The notes beneath the pieces are model-generated. The model saw only the letters and a program-made list of their open reading frames with translations. It ran no database searches and had not been told where the DNA came from. Below are positions 28,697 through 31,151 of a stretch of DNA of 31,151 nt, piece after piece. The stretch comes from a virus: IMG/VR virus record IMGVR_UViG_3300045934_000099, positions 1 to 31,151 of that record. One strand, written 5' to 3'. How positions within the stretch are numbered: the stretch's first letter is position 1; each line of letters starts with the position of its first letter. Made by a program: the position numbers and the translations under genes.

Positions 28697-28927
28697 CTAC
28701 TTCAACCCGGGAGACTTGACCGCCGCGCGCCGTTTTTGGACGACTCGATGCGCGGTATCCACTAGGTCTCGAAGGACTTGAGACACACTCGTCGATCGTT
28801 CGTCGGCGAGTCGCACGAGGAAGTCGTGTTGTGTCTCCGGGATCCACGTGGACACGCTGGATCCCTGCTCCTTCGCCTTCGGTCGTCCACGGCCACGCGA
28901 CACGATCACGAGCTGCGGTTCACCCAT
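28697..28927 (-). CDS. Ribbon-helix-helix-like small protein (76 aa)
   Basis: A 76-aa basic protein. After a Lys/Arg-rich start (GRGRPKAKEQG), it reads SSVSTWIPETQHDFLVRLAD then ERSTSVSQVLRDLVDTAHRV. A short strand followed by two helices with a Ser-Val-Ser-Gln turn is the shape of Arc/CopG ribbon-helix-helix DNA-binding proteins, here a probable dimeric regulator. ATG at 28927 follows the terminase stop by three bases. A 63-bp gap before the protease-capsid gene holds no clear promoter or gene. Autoregulation of the late operon is possible but speculative. Confidence 0.6.
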   Translation of the reverse strand: MGEPQLVIVSRGRGRPKAKEQGSSVSTWIPETQHDFLVRLADERSTSVSQVLRDLVDTAHRVVQKRRAAVKSPGLK

Positions 28928-28930
28928 GCG

Positions 28931-30667
28931 TCACCGCCCCGAAAATATGAGCGCCTGATACTGCGGCGCCGGCTCCTGCAGCATCAGCGACTTGAGCGCC
29001 ATCAAATTCGCCACGCACCCGTCGATGTGTTTACTCGCCTTCTTCGGCTTGACCGGCCGAATCCTGCCGGCGTCGTCTCGTTTGACCGCGACGTTCTCGA
29101 CGTGATTCCTCATCACACGGTTGCCGTCGTGATGCGCCCGGCCTGATTTTTCGAGCGCTTCGAAAATCTGCGCCGGCTCGCTCATGTGTGTGTAGTTCTG
29201 AAGGACTTCGACGACCTTCAGCCCTGCGCGATCCCGGAGTTGAGTCGCCAGGTCCGTCGCGAACGCCGGGTCGTATCCGATCAGCGCTTGCTTCAAGAGT
29301 GGAAACCTCGGGACGATCTTTGTCGTGATGTCCCGATAAATGCGCGAGTAGTCGATGATCGCGCCCCCGGTCGCAGTTACCAAACCGTCCTTCACCCAGA
29401 GCGAATACGGAACGCCGTCGTCCTTCTCGTGCTGTCGCATGGTCTCTTCAGGAATCCAGAAGAACGGAAGGACGAACGTCTCGAAATTGAGATCGATCGA
29501 CTTCGGACCGGCCTCCTCGCCTTCCACATCGAGCCGGACAGCGTCCGAGATGAAACGGCGGAACAGGACCACGAACGCCGCGAGGTCCCACTTCTGCGCG
29601 AGGTCGAGACCGGCCGCGCACTCGAGACCGACGAGCAGGGAATCGTCGAACGACATTCGGCAGGCGTCGTGCCAATCGACGGGGATCCACGCCGTCGCCT
29701 GATTGACCCATCGGTTGAGGTGATACCGAAGGAAGTCGTTGCGCTTCCTCGGCTCCGCCTTCGCCTCCATCGCCATCAAGGCGAGCTTGTCGACGCGAAT
29801 GGTGACGCCTAACCCTGGATTGACACGACTCCAGACGACCGGATCCCATGGATCGTCTTTCGGTGTCGCTTCGAAGATCACCGGCAGATGATGCTCGTCG
29901 GGAACCGTCCCGCTCAGCACCTTCAGCGCATACTCCCGCTCTTCGTAGCAAATCGACTCGTCATCGTCGCCGGCCGTCGTGATCAGCAGAATCAACGGCT
30001 GCCGCCTGGCGACGATGCCGCGTGTCAGAACTTCGAAGAGTTCCCGGTTCGGCTGCGCGTGCAGTTCGTCGATGATGAGGCAGTGGATGTTCGGCCCGTG
30101 CTTCGTCGCCGCGTCCGCTGAGAGCACCTGGAAGAACGCCGTTGGGTCATCCGCTCGGACAATCTGGTTCTTGTAGAGGACGAGCCGCTTCTTCAGCGCC
30201 GGCGACGCCTCAACCATCGCCGACGCCGCACGGAACAGGATCCTCGCCTGCTCCCGGTCAGCGGCCGCGACATAGACCTCGGCGCCAGGTTCGTTATCGG
30301 CCAGGAGCATGTAGAGCGCCAGGCCGGCGATGAGTTGCGTCTTCCCGTTCTTCTTTGGGATTTGGATGTACGACTTCGTGAACCGTCGAAGGCCAGTCTC
30401 GACGTCAACCCATCCAAACAACGGACGCAGGATCAGCTGCGCTTGGTAGTCCAGAAGATCGAACCGCTTCCCCGCGACCTCCCCCTTCGAATGGCTACAG
30501 AACCGAGGGAAGAAGTCGCACGCACGCCCGGCCAACACCGGATCGAACCGGTATCGACCCCCGCACGAATCCACCGCGATCGTGACACCAGACCACCGCT
30601 CATGTGGAGGCTCGCCGACGCCCCACCAGCACTCAGGCGCCGCGACTGAAGAAGGCGTCATCGTCAT
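28931..30667 (-). CDS. terL: Terminase large subunit (578 aa)
   Basis: DNA-packaging motor and nuclease of the HK97-type terminase family. The ATPase domain shows the Walker A variant IPKKNGKTQLIAG (103-115) and Walker B CLIIDELH (196-203), with coupling region ITTAGDDDESICYEEREYAL. The nuclease half has acidic residues in GLDLAQKWDLAAF and IGYDPAFATDL and ends at KASKHIDGCVANLMALKSLM. ATG at 30667 is used; a second ATG lies two codons in. It overlaps the small subunit gene by 35 bp. Full length. Confidence 0.95.
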   Translation of the reverse strand: MTMTPSSVAAPECWWGVGEPPHERWSGVTIAVDSCGGRYRFDPVLAGRACDFFPRFCSHSKGEVAGKRFDLLDYQAQLILRPLFGWVDVETGLRRFTKSYIQIPKKNGKTQLIAGLALYMLLADNEPGAEVYVAAADREQARILFRAASAMVEASPALKKRLVLYKNQIVRADDPTAFFQVLSADAATKHGPNIHCLIIDELHAQPNRELFEVLTRGIVARRQPLILLITTAGDDDESICYEEREYALKVLSGTVPDEHHLPVIFEATPKDDPWDPVVWSRVNPGLGVTIRVDKLALMAMEAKAEPRKRNDFLRYHLNRWVNQATAWIPVDWHDACRMSFDDSLLVGLECAAGLDLAQKWDLAAFVVLFRRFISDAVRLDVEGEEAGPKSIDLNFETFVLPFFWIPEETMRQHEKDDGVPYSLWVKDGLVTATGGAIIDYSRIYRDITTKIVPRFPLLKQALIGYDPAFATDLATQLRDRAGLKVVEVLQNYTHMSEPAQIFEALEKSGRAHHDGNRVMRNHVENVAVKRDDAGRIRPVKPKKASKHIDGCVANLMALKSLMLQEPAPQYQALIFSGR

Positions 30668-31067
30668 CCTGTTTCGGCACCGCTGCCGGCTCTACCAGCG
30701 GGCGTCCGCTAGCAGTCAAGAGGAAGTCTTTCTCGTACTCCCGGATCTGCTTCAGCAGGCCCCGGTGATTGGGACCGCCGACGCCAGAACTCCTCGATTC
30801 GTTTCGTTCCAGGACGACCGTTTTGCAATACCTCTCAAACGCGAGGGCCGTGGCCTTCGTCAGCGTCCGAGCACTGAACGCATGCGGCGCCTGCTTTAAC
30901 CAGACCGCCCGCTCGTCCATAGTCAGATCGTCTGGTGCGTCGAACTCCTCGATCGGACTGGCCGGATTCGTCGTCGGGACAGACGGATGCCTGACGACGT
31001 CGGCCTGTGGCGTCCTTGGACTTCGTTTCTTCCGGCCCGATCCGTGACGCTTACCGCCCCAAGGCAT
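30633..31067 (-). CDS. terS: Terminase small subunit, P27-like (144 aa)
   Basis: A 144-aa DNA-recognition subunit that directs packaging. A basic N terminus (PWGGKRHGSGRKKRSPRT) is followed by FDAPDDLTMDERAVWLKQAP, then LTKATALAFERYCKTVVLER and the C-terminal GLLKQIREYEKDFLLTASGR, the layout of P27-family small terminases. ATG at 31067 is preferred; the frame continues to a TTG at 31106 but no good ribosome site is seen for either. It is the first gene of the leftward late operon within the window and overlaps terL by 35 bp. Confidence 0.82.
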   Translation of the reverse strand: MPWGGKRHGSGRKKRSPRTPQADVVRHPSVPTTNPASPIEEFDAPDDLTMDERAVWLKQAPHAFSARTLTKATALAFERYCKTVVLERNESRSSGVGGPNHRGLLKQIREYEKDFLLTASGRPLVEPAAVPKQDDDDAFFSRGA

Positions 31068-31151
31068 TGTAAAAATTGGACATCTTGAAAAGTGGGACGG
31101 TTTCAAGTGTGAAAACGTGGGGCCCCAGATTAGCTTTCAAGCACGCAGAGC
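31068..31151 (-). promoter_or_regulatory. Region upstream of the terminase genes, possible late promoter or packaging site
   Basis: The last 84 bp contain no gene. They are AT-richer than the rest and carry the repeated heptamer CTTGAAA in the minus orientation, an inverted TTGAAA/TTTCAA pair (10-bp spacer) and a GGGGCCCC palindrome. A late promoter or a packaging recognition site upstream of terS is the expected function, but no -10/-35 pair or cos site can be assigned. The window edge cuts it off. Confidence 0.3.

Overview
The window is part of the genome of a temperate, long-tailed (siphovirus-type) double-stranded DNA phage with an HK97-fold capsid. The DNA is GC-rich throughout and the genes are tightly packed with 1-35 bp overlaps. 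The evidence is a complete morphogenesis set in canonical order (small and large terminase, protease-capsid fusion, portal, head-tail joining proteins, major tail protein, frameshifted tail chaperones, tape measure, tail tip, fibres), together with a repressor/Cro-like switch, a tyrosine integrase and an attachment site. No ribosomal or metabolic host genes are present. The attachment site carries only the 3' half of a tRNA-Lys(CTT), with integrase arm-type repeats on both sides and phage genes beyond both arms. It is therefore attP, and the sequence looks like a free or circularised phage genome rather than an integrated prophage. The host is unknown. Shine-Dalgarno sequences and signal peptides ending just before Gln point to a high-GC Gram-negative bacterium (inference only).

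Layout. (1) 1-1.33 kb, minus strand: start of an early operon reading out of the left edge, with a Cro-like protein, a regulator-like protein, a small winged-helix/excisionase-like protein and a run of 30-38 aa microproteins, three of them membrane-spanning. Three phased 15-bp dyads, exactly 30 bp apart, lie in the second gene. (2) 1.33-1.42 kb: divergent control region with a 16-bp palindromic operator. (3) 1.42-3.73 kb, plus strand: lysogeny operon of XRE repressor, an out-of-frame overlapping small gene, a secreted protein with duplicated four-Cys repeats, and integrase. (4) 3.65-3.93 kb: attP. (5) 4.0-6.6 kb: small membrane genes and a membrane-anchored parallel beta-helix protein. (6) 6.65-12.9 kb, minus strand: fibres and tail-tip proteins. 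(7) 12.9-18.7 kb: tape measure, G/GT chaperones, major tail protein, tail and head completion. (8) 18.7-23.8 kb: a seven-gene carbohydrate cassette (three glycosyltransferase-like proteins, a GT-D/DUF1792 protein, a methyltransferase-like protein, a radical SAM protein and a DUF115/Maf-like protein) inserted inside the head-completion block. (9) 23.8-31.1 kb: head-tail connector, collagen-like fibre with a carbohydrate-binding-like insert, portal, protease-capsid fusion, terminases.

Function. The late genes form one leftward unit running from the terminase at about 31 kb to about 4.2 kb. Structural proteins and the sugar cassette are therefore probably co-expressed, which suggests that the cassette decorates the virion or the infected cell surface. 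The four-gene rightward unit from the repressor should be on in the lysogen, making the secreted protein a candidate lysogenic-conversion factor. No replication genes and no recognisable endolysin are in this window; they probably lie beyond its edges.
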